Assembly: GCF_001758465.1 (NCBI RefSeq)
Contig: NZ_MJIC01000021.1
Span: forward strand, 87,191-151,190
DNA length: 64,000 bases
Direction of reading: 5' to 3'
DNA from: Marisediminitalea lipolytica
GTDB taxonomy: Bacteria; Pseudomonadota; Gammaproteobacteria; Enterobacterales; Alteromonadaceae
Shown: positions 46,400-55,777 of the stretch, piece after piece
How the letters are laid out: every line of letters begins with the position of its first letter
Position numbering within the stretch: the stretch's first letter is position 1
Translations under genes and position numbers: made by a program
Notes under the pieces: model-generated
What the model saw: only the letters and a program-made list of their open reading frames with translations
Told to the model about the DNA's origin: nothing
Database searches by the model: none

Positions 46400-47623
46400 C
46401 TACTGCCCCTTAATTGCGCTCATCATGTCCCACATCGGAGTAAAAATCCCCAGCGCAAGCACCAGTACCATTCCAGCCACTATACCTATCAGAATCGGCT
46501 CTATTTTTGCTGTCAGACTATTAAGATCGTAATCCACTTCCCGCTCATAGAAATCGGCAACTTCAGCAAGTAACTCATCCACCCGACCGGTTTCTTCACC
46601 CACGTTGACCATTTGCAATACCATGGGCGTAAACAGTCCGCTGGCCTGAGTTACCCGGGAGAGGTTTTCGCCTTTCTCGATGCTCTGGCGCATGTCTAAA
46701 ATACGCAGTTCCATAAAGCGGTTACCCACCGCTTCAGCGACCAGGTTCAGTGCGGTTGTTAACGGCAGACCAGCTTGCAGCATCATCGAGAAACTGCGGC
46801 AAAAGCGCGCCAACAAAGACCGTTCCAGTACCTTACCTATCACCGGTAAGCGCAATTTTTTACGACTCCAGGCTAACCTTCCATCCGGCGTATTCAAATA
46901 GCTGCGGATTCCCAGCACCAGTGCCAGCGTGCCGCCTATCAGCACATACCACTGATTTATAAAGAAGTCCGACATCCCCAGCAAAAAACGCGTCATCACT
47001 GGCAATTCGGCACCAAATTTATTAAACATGTCGGCAAATTTGGGGATCACAAACACATTCATTGTGATAAGAGCGCCAATGAGTGCGATAACAACAAAAA
47101 TAGGGTAACGTGTGGCCGCTTTGATTTGGCGGCGGGTTTCCTGCTCTCTCTCAAGGTAGCCCGCCAGCTGTAAAAAGGCTTCATCCAGGCGACCGGTGTT
47201 TTCACCAACGTGAACCACACTAACGTACAGTCGATCAAAAATTTTACTGTGCTGGTGCATGGCTGATGACAAAGTACGGCCGCGCTCCAGCAAGCTGATA
47301 ATATCGGATAACGCAATCTTAAGCCGGATTGACGACGAAGACTCGGCAAGACTACTCACCGCCCTTAGAATAGGGATACCGGCGTGGGTCAAGGAGTACA
47401 TCTGGCGCGAAAAAATCACCAGTTCATCCAGACTCACCTGGGGGGTTAAAAAATTAACCTTAACTTCGCTTTTTTCACCAGAGCCCGCCACCTCACTAAT
47501 GGAAATGGGCGTAATGCTGCGCGCCAGTAACATTTTGGCCGCCGCGTTGGCATCCAGCGCATCCAGCATACCACTGCGCATTTCGCCGCCGGGCTCGCGC
47601 CCTTTATAGCTAAACTTAGGCAT
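46400..47623 (-). CDS. mshG: MSHA inner-membrane platform protein MshG
   Basis: A 407-residue PilC/GspF-type platform protein with two repeated cytoplasmic domains (about 60-185 and 265-390). There are three membrane helices, near 165-185, 215-235 and 370-392. GENTGRLDEAF and GEETGRVDELL are the two copies of the family motif. It anchors the ATPase MshE. The ATG at 47623 has GAGGA nine bases upstream and overlaps the mshE stop by eight bases; a start five codons earlier is less likely. Confidence 0.93.
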   Translation of the reverse strand: MPKFSYKGREPGGEMRSGMLDALDANAAAKMLLARSITPISISEVAGSGEKSEVKVNFLTPQVSLDELVIFSRQMYSLTHAGIPILRAVSSLAESSSSIRLKIALSDIISLLERGRTLSSAMHQHSKIFDRLYVSVVHVGENTGRLDEAFLQLAGYLEREQETRRQIKAATRYPIFVVIALIGALITMNVFVIPKFADMFNKFGAELPVMTRFLLGMSDFFINQWYVLIGGTLALVLGIRSYLNTPDGRLAWSRKKLRLPVIGKVLERSLLARFCRSFSMMLQAGLPLTTALNLVAEAVGNRFMELRILDMRQSIEKGENLSRVTQASGLFTPMVLQMVNVGEETGRVDELLAEVADFYEREVDYDLNSLTAKIEPILIGIVAGMVLVLALGIFTPMWDMMSAIKGQ

Positions 47624-49406
47624 CCGGTAAGTCCTCAAGACTTAATCCCGAACTGCCCTGAGCGCCTTTGTTATCGGTAGTCGTCACCTCTTCGTCTTTC
47701 TCATTGCCGGGTATTTCCGCAACCATTTCAACCAGTTTCAGCACTTCCTCTACCGTGGTCATGCCCATTTTAGCGTAGGTCAAAGCCACGTGAGACAGCG
47801 GTTTGTAGCCGGGGCTGCGCATAGCGTGCTCACCAAAGGCAACGGTATCACCGGATTTAAGCGCATTCATCATAGGATCGGTCAGTTCGAGTAACTCGAA
47901 CACCCCGATTCGACCACGATAGCCGGTGTGATTACATTTCTGACAGCCTTTGCCCCGCTTAAAGGTGACGGTTTCAACACTTCTATCGATGTGACTCAGC
48001 CAGAATAGTTCATCGTGTGAAGGCTGATGTTCCACCTCGCAGTTATCACAAATACGGCGAATCAGGCGCTGTGCAATAATGCCACGCAGGGAACTGGCCA
48101 CCAGATACCCGGCAGCGCCCATATCAAGCAGACGAATAGCACTGGAAACCGCATCGTTGGTGTGCAAGGTAGACAACACAAGGTGACCGGTTAGTGCGCC
48201 ACGCAAACCAATCTCCACGGTTTCCTGATCGCGCATCTCCCCCACCATGATGATGTCGGGGTCCTGACGTAAGGTGGTCCGCAGTACGCTGGAAAAATTT
48301 AAGCCTATGCGGCTGTTTACCTGCACCTGATTAATACGGGGTAAGCGGTATTCAACCGGATCTTCAACCGTAATAATCTTACGCTGGGGCTGGTTAAGCT
48401 CGCTAAGCGCTCCGTAAAGCGTGGTGGTTTTACCCGAGCCCGTAGGGCCGGTTACCAGAATCATGCCGTGGGGGCGTTTAAGCAGGGTGCGCAGGCGGTC
48501 CAGAATAGGCTTGGGCATACCGGTCTCGTCGAGGGTAAGTAACCCGGCCGACTGATCGAGCAAACGCATTACCACAGCTTCGCCGGATTGCACCGGCATA
48601 GTGGATAAACGCACATCAACCCGGTGACCTTTAACGCGAACCTGAGTACGCCCATCCTGAGGCAGACGTTTTTCCGAAATATCCAGGCCAGCCATTAGCT
48701 TAAGACGTAAAACCAGCGCTGCGGCAATGTTACTTTCGGGGATAACCGTTTCCTGCAACACGCCGTCGACCCGCTGGCGGATGCGCAGTTGTTGTTCATC
48801 CGGCTCAATGTGAATATCCGAGGCTTTTGCCTGTACGGCATCCTCAAAAATGGATTGCAACAGCCGGGCAACGGCCGTGTCCTGCTCATCGTCCAGCCCG
48901 GCAGTGAGTTCAAATTCCTGTTCGTCGCGGTATTCGTTGGCTAACTGCTGAGCAAACGAGGCGATTTCATCGGTACGCCGGTAAAAACTGTCGTACGCAC
49001 CAAAGAGCTGTTGTTCGCTGACTACCGCCACTTCCATGGGTTTGGGTAACAAATCAGCCAGGTTATCCACCGCAGTAAGGTCAGCAGGGTCACTCATACC
49101 CACCAGCAGTTTGTCGCCCCGGTCTTCAAGCACCAGTGCCCGGTAGCGGCGGGCCTGTACTTCCGGTAACAGCTTCACCGCGGCCGGATTAACATTAAAC
49201 TGGTCAATATCGATAAGCGGCACATTTAAGTGAGCCGACAGTAACTCCAGCAGTTGCTTCTCACTGACCAGCTCCATGGCGATCAGGGTGGCCCCCAGCT
49301 TTCGCCCGGTCTGGCGCTGTTCAGCCAGCGCTGAGGTAAGTTGTTCTTCGTTGATCAGGCCTTGCTGAACCAGCAAATCACCCAGCCTGACTTTTACCCC
49401 ACTCAT
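47616..49406 (-). CDS. mshE: MSHA pilus extension ATPase MshE
   Basis: A 596-residue GspE/PilB-type ATPase. The N-terminal MshEN domain has motif I at 7-30 (RLGDLLVQQGLI to ALAEQ), which fits the c-di-GMP-binding consensus. Motif II at 36-59 (KLGATLIAMELV to SAH) has Glu45 in place of the usual Gly and His59 in place of Gln, so its binding face is degenerate. The core carries Walker A GPTGSGKTTT, the Asp box, Walker B and a zinc-type pair CDNC/CQKC. In Vibrio, MshE powers MSHA extension when bound to c-di-GMP. It overlaps mshN by four bases (ATGA). Confidence 0.94.
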   Translation of the reverse strand: MSGVKVRLGDLLVQQGLINEEQLTSALAEQRQTGRKLGATLIAMELVSEKQLLELLSAHLNVPLIDIDQFNVNPAAVKLLPEVQARRYRALVLEDRGDKLLVGMSDPADLTAVDNLADLLPKPMEVAVVSEQQLFGAYDSFYRRTDEIASFAQQLANEYRDEQEFELTAGLDDEQDTAVARLLQSIFEDAVQAKASDIHIEPDEQQLRIRQRVDGVLQETVIPESNIAAALVLRLKLMAGLDISEKRLPQDGRTQVRVKGHRVDVRLSTMPVQSGEAVVMRLLDQSAGLLTLDETGMPKPILDRLRTLLKRPHGMILVTGPTGSGKTTTLYGALSELNQPQRKIITVEDPVEYRLPRINQVQVNSRIGLNFSSVLRTTLRQDPDIIMVGEMRDQETVEIGLRGALTGHLVLSTLHTNDAVSSAIRLLDMGAAGYLVASSLRGIIAQRLIRRICDNCEVEHQPSHDELFWLSHIDRSVETVTFKRGKGCQKCNHTGYRGRIGVFELLELTDPMMNALKSGDTVAFGEHAMRSPGYKPLSHVALTYAKMGMTTVEEVLKLVEMVAEIPGNEKDEEVTTTDNKGAQGSSGLSLEDLPDA

Positions 49407-50467
49407 GATGACACTCCCGTCAGATTGTTGAGTCGCTGACGAATAAATTGTTCGATATTGGCATCCAGTTGCTGTAATGACAGCGCTTCACGGTAGCTGT
49501 TGGTCGCCAGTGTTACATACCCTTGTTTATCTGCAACCACGGCCTGACCAAGCCACCACTTGGCATTTTCGTTGTCGAGCACCACCAACTGTGCATAATC
49601 TTTCAGGGCTTCGTCCATTAAACTCAGTTTTTGTGCCAGTGCGGCACGGTAACCCAGTAATTCAATGGATGGCTGCGCATGTTCATTAATATCCTGCAGC
49701 GCATAATAAGCCAGTTTGGTTTCGTTTTGTTGAACCAACAGCCTTGCGTACATTAGCCTGACGCTGCTGTCACCGGGCATATCGGCCACGCTCTGCTGCA
49801 ACAACTGCTGGGCATCCAGTGTACGCCCGGCGCTGAAATACAGCGCGGCCAGTCGTTTTCTGGCGGCCACGTTATCCGGTTGCTGACGAATAAGTGTGCG
49901 CAATAACTGTATCGCTCTGGGCGTATCATTCTGACTGATGGCCTGACGGATCTGCGCTTTCAGTGCGTCTTCCGGATCAGCAGAGCTCGGTTTTATAACC
50001 GGTGTGGCAGGCTCCGGCGCTACGATAACGGCGGCAGGCTTCTGTGCCGCAGAGGCTGATTCTTCCCCGGCCGGTAAACGGTTAGTGATTGCTGGCGCTG
50101 GGGCTTGTTCACCACTGGCCGGCAGCGCTTCGCCAGGTCCTGTGCTTTCGCTAAGCGCAGGCTCGTTAACCGCGGGCATCATCGTAGCGGAAATAACTTC
50201 GGCGGCAGGCTCTTCGGGCACTGCGGGTGCCTGTTGTGGCTCTACAACAGCCTGGTTAATCGGAGCAACAGCCGGTGATGCAGGTTGATCAGCCGTTGGC
50301 ACTGGCCACCAGTACATAACACCAATCAGTAAGGCACCAACAATAAGAATAAGGCTGATACGCATGGTTGCCGACGATTTTTTCTCGGGCGGCTGATAGT
50401 TAGCCGGCGGAGCCTGAGAGGCTTCCCGGTTTTCTAAATCTTTCAGCATTTTATTGACTACACTCAC
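49403..50467 (-). CDS. mshN: MSHA biogenesis protein MshN (TPR)
   Basis: A 354-residue membrane protein. The short cytoplasmic N-terminus (VNKMLKDLENRE) is typical of MshN. It is followed by a membrane helix at about 36-54, a Pro/Ala/Glu-rich linker to about 185 and TPR repeats to the C-terminus (AARKRLAALYFSAGRTLDAQ-type units). It probably scaffolds the pilus complex in the periplasm. The start is GTG overlapping the mshM stop (GTGA); the longer open frame upstream has no family support. Confidence 0.88.
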   Translation of the reverse strand: MSVVNKMLKDLENREASQAPPANYQPPEKKSSATMRISLILIVGALLIGVMYWWPVPTADQPASPAVAPINQAVVEPQQAPAVPEEPAAEVISATMMPAVNEPALSESTGPGEALPASGEQAPAPAITNRLPAGEESASAAQKPAAVIVAPEPATPVIKPSSADPEDALKAQIRQAISQNDTPRAIQLLRTLIRQQPDNVAARKRLAALYFSAGRTLDAQQLLQQSVADMPGDSSVRLMYARLLVQQNETKLAYYALQDINEHAQPSIELLGYRAALAQKLSLMDEALKDYAQLVVLDNENAKWWLGQAVVADKQGYVTLATNSYREALSLQQLDANIEQFIRQRLNNLTGVSS

Positions 50468-51387
50468 AGTGCCGCCCCCATATTCCAAACACTCACAATA
50501 ACCGCCAGCGTAAGTACTGCAGCGGCGATAATTGCCCATTGCCCCCGTGGATTTTGCCACCATTGGGTACTTACCGTGCGCGCCGCTTCGGTGTCTGCCG
50601 ACGCCGCAGCAACATGTTCTGGCTCGACGACATTTTTACCTTCGCCGTAAGCCAGCATCAATGCCTTGTGCGCCAGTACATTAACCACTCGTGGCGTACC
50701 ACCGCTCGCCCGGTAGAGCAGCTCACAGCACTGGCGGTTAAATAAATCACCACCACGATAACCGGCCACATTCGTGCGGTGGCGAACATACTGATAAACC
50801 TGGTCCGTATCCATGAGTGCCAGCGAGTAGCTGAACGTAATTCGTTGTCGCAACTGACGCAGTTCCGGCAACGCCAGTTTTTCGTCTAGTTCAGGCTGGC
50901 CAAACAACACCACCTGTAACAGCTTGCGGGACTCGGTTTCCAGGTTTGTCATCAGGCGCAGCGCTTCGATACTCTCGGTGGGTAACGCTTGCGCTTCATC
51001 AATTATCAGCACGGCACTTTTTTGCTGCTGATGAATATCTATCAGCCTTTGCTGAATCTTTTGGGTAAATTCCTGCTGGTCACAGTCTGTACTCAGCTCC
51101 ACCCCCAGCTCATTGGCCACCGCCCGGCGCAATTCCGTTGGCGCCAGCATCGGGTTAGGCACATAGGCGGTAACAAAAAAATCCGGTATCTCGTTAAGCA
51201 GCTTGCGACAAATCAGGGTTTTGCCAGTGCCAACCTCGCCAGTCACCTTAATAAAACCTTCGCCGGTTTTCAGCGCGGTTAACAGCACCTGCATTGCCTC
51301 GTTATGGCTGGGTAAGCCAAAAAAGTAGCTGGTATTTGGCGTCAGCGTAAAAGGCAGTTCCCGGATACCGAAGTGATACAGGTACAT
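50464..51387 (-). CDS. mshM: MSHA biogenesis ATPase MshM
   Basis: A 307-residue ExeA/MshM-type AAA ATPase. Walker A is GEVGTGKT (50-57), Walker B VLIIDEAQ (127-133). A C-terminal membrane helix at about 283-303 ends close to the C-terminus. ExeA-like proteins help insert or localise the secretin through the cell wall. The ATG lies a few bases after mshL, and the protein shares the operon with mshL and mshN. Confidence 0.92.
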   Translation of the reverse strand: MYLYHFGIRELPFTLTPNTSYFFGLPSHNEAMQVLLTALKTGEGFIKVTGEVGTGKTLICRKLLNEIPDFFVTAYVPNPMLAPTELRRAVANELGVELSTDCDQQEFTQKIQQRLIDIHQQQKSAVLIIDEAQALPTESIEALRLMTNLETESRKLLQVVLFGQPELDEKLALPELRQLRQRITFSYSLALMDTDQVYQYVRHRTNVAGYRGGDLFNRQCCELLYRASGGTPRVVNVLAHKALMLAYGEGKNVVEPEHVAAASADTEAARTVSTQWWQNPRGQWAIIAAAVLTLAVIVSVWNMGAAL

Positions 51388-51389
51388 GA

Positions 51390-53075
51390 TTACTCTACGT
51401 ACAACCAGTCGGCCATTTTCTCCCGGCTGAGTTCGATCTGCTCAGCCCAGGTGCCACTGCCAATTACTGTTGGTTTTAATAAAATAATCAGTTCTTTTTT
51501 GGTTTCACGCTGGCTCTTGTTGGTAAAGAGCTCGCCCAGCAGCGGAATATCCCCCAGCAATGGCGTCTTTGACTCGGAGTCGGTGATGCTGGTTTGCATT
51601 AACCCACCAATCACAACAATTTCGCCGGATGCCGCTTTAATAATGGTATCGGACTCGCGAATAGTACTTTGCGCCAGCGGCAGGACAATCTGCTCCTGAT
51701 TAAGGCTAACGACTTTTTCCTGTTCCTGGGTTTCGATAACTGATGGATGCACATGCAGCAATACCGAGCCGCTCTCATCAATTTGTGGCGTTACGTCCAG
51801 CGCTATGCCCGAGAAGAAAGGCGTCAGCTCGATATTCGGCACCACGGATGTGGTGGTTGAAGTAATGGTATTCTGGCTTGATACGTCGGTGACGAAGTAC
51901 TCATCATCACCCACTTTGATCACGGCTTTCTGGTTATTAATGGCCGTTACGCGAGGGCTCGAAAGTACCTGTACGTTACCTTGAGTTGACAGCAGCGAAA
52001 TCACGCCGGAAAAATCTTTATTCAGAAAAGACAGGCTGGTAACGCCACCCAGCGAAGCGGAAATCTGATTACCAATTGAGCCGGCAGTATTGCTGAAGCT
52101 GAATTCGGTACTGCCGCCGGAATTTGCCACGACTTCAGACCAGTTGATCCCCTGCTGGTAACCATCATCCAGGGAAACCTCCAGAATTCTGGCTTCCAGG
52201 ATAACCTGACGCTGCAAACTCGCTTCAGAGGTTTTCAGAAAACGTTTAATATCGCGAATCTCATCAGGCATTGCCCGAATGGTCACTAAACCCGCCTGTG
52301 GGGTAACAAAAACAGCGCGGCCACCGTCGCTACCAATCATGGATTCCAGCGAGGTTTTTAAATCAGACCAGAAATCGGTTTCGGTACGGGTAGAAATGGA
52401 GGTGCCGTTGGCATTATTGCCAAACTGATTCCCCAGATTATTACTGTTAGCCGAGTTACCACTGAAATTATTAAAACTGCTGTTAGAACTGCCGCTGCCG
52501 TTACTGTCGGCCTGAGACACCCCGCCCGAAATAATACTGGTTTGAGTGGAACCATCCCGTTTCATCAACAGGTAGTTAACCGCCAGGGTTTCGGTTCGCA
52601 TACCCGCGGGCAGCACTCTGAAGACATTACTTTTTCGGCTGATATCATAACCGTAAAGATCACCAAGCAGCTCCATGACCTGTTCCATGGTGACCTGTTT
52701 AAGACTTAATGAAATGTCGCCGCTGACTTCTGGATGGATAGCCACACTGTAGGGCGTATCCGCAACCAAGCCGGTAAAAAAGGCTTTTACACTAACACCG
52801 TCGGCTTCTATGTCGTATTTTTCCGGGCCGAACAGTGATGGACGTTCAGCACTGGTATTTACATCGCCAAGTAAGTCGGTAACGCTGTCAGGTACTTCGG
52901 TTAAGGCACCGGGTTCGGCTTGTTGCTTAGCCTGTGCAGCTTGTTCGTGGGCGATCTGTTGCGCCAGTTGCTCTTTCAGCGACTGCTCCACTACCGAAGA
53001 TTCCGGCGTGGACTGACAGCCGGTCAGTGCTATCGCCAGAGCGATTACTGTCAAACGTTTATTGAGCGTAGCCAT
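51390..53075 (-). CDS. mshL: MSHA outer-membrane secretin MshL
   Basis: A 561-residue lipoprotein secretin. The signal peptide ends with the lipobox LTGC (Cys20). An STN/N-domain lies at about 95-160. A Ser/Asn-rich low-complexity stretch at about 190-225 interrupts the periplasmic part. The secretin barrel is in the C-terminal half (VLSSPRVTAINNQKA and a final GDIPLLGELF/LIILLKPTVI). It forms the ring through which the pilus passes. The ATG at 53075 is favoured because the lipobox then has the usual spacing; a start seven codons earlier, overlapping mshK, is possible. Confidence 0.93.
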   Translation of the reverse strand: MATLNKRLTVIALAIALTGCQSTPESSVVEQSLKEQLAQQIAHEQAAQAKQQAEPGALTEVPDSVTDLLGDVNTSAERPSLFGPEKYDIEADGVSVKAFFTGLVADTPYSVAIHPEVSGDISLSLKQVTMEQVMELLGDLYGYDISRKSNVFRVLPAGMRTETLAVNYLLMKRDGSTQTSIISGGVSQADSNGSGSSNSSFNNFSGNSANSNNLGNQFGNNANGTSISTRTETDFWSDLKTSLESMIGSDGGRAVFVTPQAGLVTIRAMPDEIRDIKRFLKTSEASLQRQVILEARILEVSLDDGYQQGINWSEVVANSGGSTEFSFSNTAGSIGNQISASLGGVTSLSFLNKDFSGVISLLSTQGNVQVLSSPRVTAINNQKAVIKVGDDEYFVTDVSSQNTITSTTTSVVPNIELTPFFSGIALDVTPQIDESGSVLLHVHPSVIETQEQEKVVSLNQEQIVLPLAQSTIRESDTIIKAASGEIVVIGGLMQTSITDSESKTPLLGDIPLLGELFTNKSQRETKKELIILLKPTVIGSGTWAEQIELSREKMADWLYVE

Positions 53076-53076
53076 T

Positions 53077-53433
53077 TTAATAATTCTCTGCTGCATTGGT
53101 TTTCACATTACCACGTTTGCTGACCCACAACGTTATTGTCTTTTGCTCCCCGCCGTCATCCTGACTCAGTACCACACTGCGGGGATGGATCTCTTGTACT
53201 ATTGCACCTTGTATTTGCTGGCCTTGTTTAATGGCTTTACCGTTAATCACCGCGGTACGGCTTTTACCAGACTGCAACACAGCCTCAAGCTTAAGGCTGA
53301 CCACAGCCTCCGGCTGCGACGAAACCGCCTGTGTCACATTACGCGGCGGTCGCGTGGGGTCGTCCATCACCTGAGCTCCCGCCATTGCACTTATCGCCCA
53401 CAGCGCTAACCAAACAAATGCTTTATTCAACAC
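53077..53433 (-). CDS. mshK: MSHA biogenesis protein MshK
   Basis: A 118-residue periplasmic protein. The signal peptide (MLNKAFVWLALWAISAMAGA) is followed by DDPTRPP and a compact beta domain with GKSRTAVINGKAIKQG. It resembles PilP/GspC-type HR domains, which link the inner platform to the secretin, and it directly precedes mshL. The start is GTG at 53433, or the adjacent TTG; it overlaps mshJ by 11 bases. Confidence 0.85.
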   Translation of the reverse strand: MLNKAFVWLALWAISAMAGAQVMDDPTRPPRNVTQAVSSQPEAVVSLKLEAVLQSGKSRTAVINGKAIKQGQQIQGAIVQEIHPRSVVLSQDDGGEQKTITLWVSKRGNVKTNAAENY

Positions 53434-54070
53434 CTATAAACGCCTTCTCAGTACTCAGCGTGTAAACCTCTAGGGTTACTTCGGCTTGTGGATATTCTTT
53501 AACGTGATAAGCCATCGAACGCCAGTACAGGCTGCTCGACATTTGCTCCAGTCGGGCTAAAAAGTCCCGCACGGCAAAAAAACGCCCTTCAAAAGTCAGG
53601 GTAACACCATGCTGATACAGCGGTACCTCTTGCATCGCCGGATTGTCAGCAAAAATATTCTCCGGACTGATCGACGCCATTTCTATTAGCTTTAAGCCAT
53701 CGGCCTGGGAGAAAACCTGCTCGATTAACGGCGGCATCTGGCGCGGCAAAATCAGGTCAGACAGCTGATTAGCAAAGTTTTCCTGCAGGCGCTGCATGCG
53801 TTTATCAACCTGGGCTATCTGCTGTTTAACACTGGCATCCGGGTCTTCGGCCAGCGCTTGCTGATAAACTAACTGCAATTGTTGTAGTGTGGCCACTTCG
53901 TTTTTGGCAATATCAATGCTGCTACTGGTTTTACTGTTGTCCTTAAACGCTGGCTCAATCATTAAAAACACCAGAACAGACAGAATAATCACCATGCCTG
54001 ATACAAATATCAACAGCTTTTCGCGCTGACTCAGAGCCGCAAACTTTTCTTCGTATTCGGCGAACGTCAT
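53423..54070 (-). CDS. mshJ: MSHA biogenesis protein MshJ
   Basis: A 215-residue inner-membrane protein. One membrane helix at about 19-39 (LLIFVSGMVIILSVLVFLMI) is followed by a periplasmic coiled coil (about 50-105) and a small alpha/beta domain. This is the PilO/GspM type of alignment subunit. It lies between mshI2 and mshK and overlaps both. Confidence 0.87.
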   Translation of the reverse strand: MTFAEYEEKFAALSQREKLLIFVSGMVIILSVLVFLMIEPAFKDNSKTSSSIDIAKNEVATLQQLQLVYQQALAEDPDASVKQQIAQVDKRMQRLQENFANQLSDLILPRQMPPLIEQVFSQADGLKLIEMASISPENIFADNPAMQEVPLYQHGVTLTFEGRFFAVRDFLARLEQMSSSLYWRSMAYHVKEYPQAEVTLEVYTLSTEKAFIGVE

Positions 54071-54687
54071 CGTTGACCACCTTGTTGCGCAGCTTCTGCC
54101 ACACGCGCCATATTCAGTTCAAAGCGGAGAGTATCATCCTCACGATACAAACGTGTTGAGTCAAAGGTACGCCCGGAGAATGATGACGTTTGCCCCAATC
54201 GTTGCAGCCACTTTGGCATCGCCTGCGGATTACTCAACTGGCCTTCCAGTAGCATCATGTTTTCGCTGACTTCAATGGCATCAAGCCAGATATCCTGACT
54301 GTTCTTTTCGGCCAGGCTATCCAGCAAGGCAGCAAAGCCCTGCTGCTTGATTTGTTCACGCTGGCTAAGCTCACGAACCAACAGCTCACGGTTGGCCAGC
54401 TCTTGCTGGCGCTGTTCCAGCGTTCTGGCCAGACCGGCATCGGGCTTACGCTGCTCCAGTGTGGTTTTGAGGGTATTCACTTCGCTGGATAATTGCTGTT
54501 GCTGTGCCTGTAAAGCGGCGAGTTCTGTGTGCTTCACCGAACCATACCAGGCAATTCCGGCCCAGATTAGCAGTAACACGGCTAGCGTTACGCCCCAGGC
54601 TATGGAAATACTGGTTAACGACAGCACATCAAGGCGAGGTTCAAAGTCTTCGGTATAAAAGTTAATCCGGCTCTTCATGTCACTCAT
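54067..54687 (-). CDS. mshI2: MSHA biogenesis protein MshI2 (PilN-like)
   Basis: A 206-residue PilN/GspL-C-like protein with a short cytoplasmic N-terminus (SRINFYTEDFEPRLDVLSL), a membrane helix at about 25-48, a periplasmic coiled coil and a ferredoxin-like domain. It forms an inner-membrane pair with MshJ. It overlaps mshI by four bases; codon 4 is also ATG and could be the true start. Confidence 0.85.
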   Translation of the reverse strand: MSDMKSRINFYTEDFEPRLDVLSLTSISIAWGVTLAVLLLIWAGIAWYGSVKHTELAALQAQQQQLSSEVNTLKTTLEQRKPDAGLARTLEQRQQELANRELLVRELSQREQIKQQGFAALLDSLAEKNSQDIWLDAIEVSENMMLLEGQLSNPQAMPKWLQRLGQTSSFSGRTFDSTRLYREDDTLRFELNMARVAEAAQQGGQR

Positions 54688-55631
54688 GCTGCGTCACCGT
54701 TTACCTGCACCGGTGTGTCGGCATTTAACGCCGCTCCCAGACTGCTATAATTAACTCTTTCCGGCGGCATACCCGGCAATTCAATCCCAACCGAAGGCAC
54801 AAGGTAGCTTACCTTGGCACTAACCACTTGCTCTATTTGTTGGGAAAGTGCTTCACGATGCGGGGTATCCAGACGCATCATGATTTGGCGAATAGGCGCC
54901 TGACGCAGCTGGCTTTCGTAAAAATCCATGGAACGCTGGATTTGCACACTCAGGGATTCACCAATCCCCATGCGTAACTCGTCTTCGCTGAAACTGCCGA
55001 GGTTTTCGAAACCTTTAAGGCGGCGGCTAAAATACAGCTGACCATCTTTGATAATATTCAGACAAATCTCTTCGCCCGCTTCCTGCACTATAGTCAGAAC
55101 AGCCTCTGACTGGCGCGGCACCAGTTCGCTGGTAGCGAGTTCTTCGGCAGTAATCAGTTGCATGGTCAGGCCCGCAGCAAAAACGGCCTCGCATACTTGC
55201 TGTACATCCTCTTTAGGTAGCGCAAAGATATTAATTTTCGCATTCCCTGCCAGTGGTACCGGCAGGTCGGTGTAGTCAATCACCATATCTTTATCGCTGC
55301 CCAGTAATTCTTTTACCGACCAGGTCAGGGCGGCGTTCATCTCGCTGGCTTCTACAGCGGGGCGATCAACCTGTAATATCTGATACCAGTGAATAGAAAA
55401 AGCAACGTAGGTTGGTGTGCCTGCCAAGCCGTGTTTTACAACCCACTTAGCCAACTGCGCGCCCCATTGTGAAAAGCTGACAGTTTCCTCAAGCGCCAGA
55501 AGTGTCTCGCCATTGTGTTTGCGTAGCGCACAAAAGGTTACCGAGTCCAGCGAAACCGCAATACCTAATGCGTGATATGCCGACTTTTTACGGAACTTTT
55601 GTTTAAGGAAAGAACGCCAACCAATGCGCAT
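54684..55631 (-). CDS. mshI: MSHA biogenesis protein MshI (PilM-like)
   Basis: A 315-residue actin-like cytoplasmic protein of the PilM/GspL-N type. It has conserved segments at the N-terminus (GIAVSLDSVTFCAL) and a typical QIQRSMDFYESQL stretch near 225. It links the inner-membrane ring to the cytoplasmic ATPase. It is the first gene of the long minus-strand MSHA locus; mshH, which precedes mshI in Vibrio, is not present. The 146 bases before it separate it from a divergent acetyltransferase gene. Confidence 0.88.
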   Translation of the reverse strand: MRIGWRSFLKQKFRKKSAYHALGIAVSLDSVTFCALRKHNGETLLALEETVSFSQWGAQLAKWVVKHGLAGTPTYVAFSIHWYQILQVDRPAVEASEMNAALTWSVKELLGSDKDMVIDYTDLPVPLAGNAKINIFALPKEDVQQVCEAVFAAGLTMQLITAEELATSELVPRQSEAVLTIVQEAGEEICLNIIKDGQLYFSRRLKGFENLGSFSEDELRMGIGESLSVQIQRSMDFYESQLRQAPIRQIMMRLDTPHREALSQQIEQVVSAKVSYLVPSVGIELPGMPPERVNYSSLGAALNADTPVQVNGDAA

Positions 55632-55670
55632 AAAGTTTTATATCTTCGTATAATTATTAGATAAATTACA

Positions 55671-55737
55671 ACAGAGTTTAGCTTAAAGTACCAGTCTCTG
55701 TTAACACACTTTTTAACATAGTTTAATCAAACTCTGT
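55671..55737. promoter_or_regulatory. inverted repeat in the divergent mshI / acetyltransferase region
   Basis: ACAGAGTTT (55671-55679) and AAACTCTGT (55729-55737) are perfect nine-base inverted repeats separated by 49 bases, bracketing the centre of the 146-base divergent region. A regulator bound to both arms by looping could control both directions. TTAACA at 55701-55706 lies within it and could serve as a -35 for the plus strand. Which regulator is involved is unknown. Confidence 0.4.
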
Positions 55738-55777
55738 ACCAACACTACCACAACCCTTATACTTAAGTGTTAAATAC

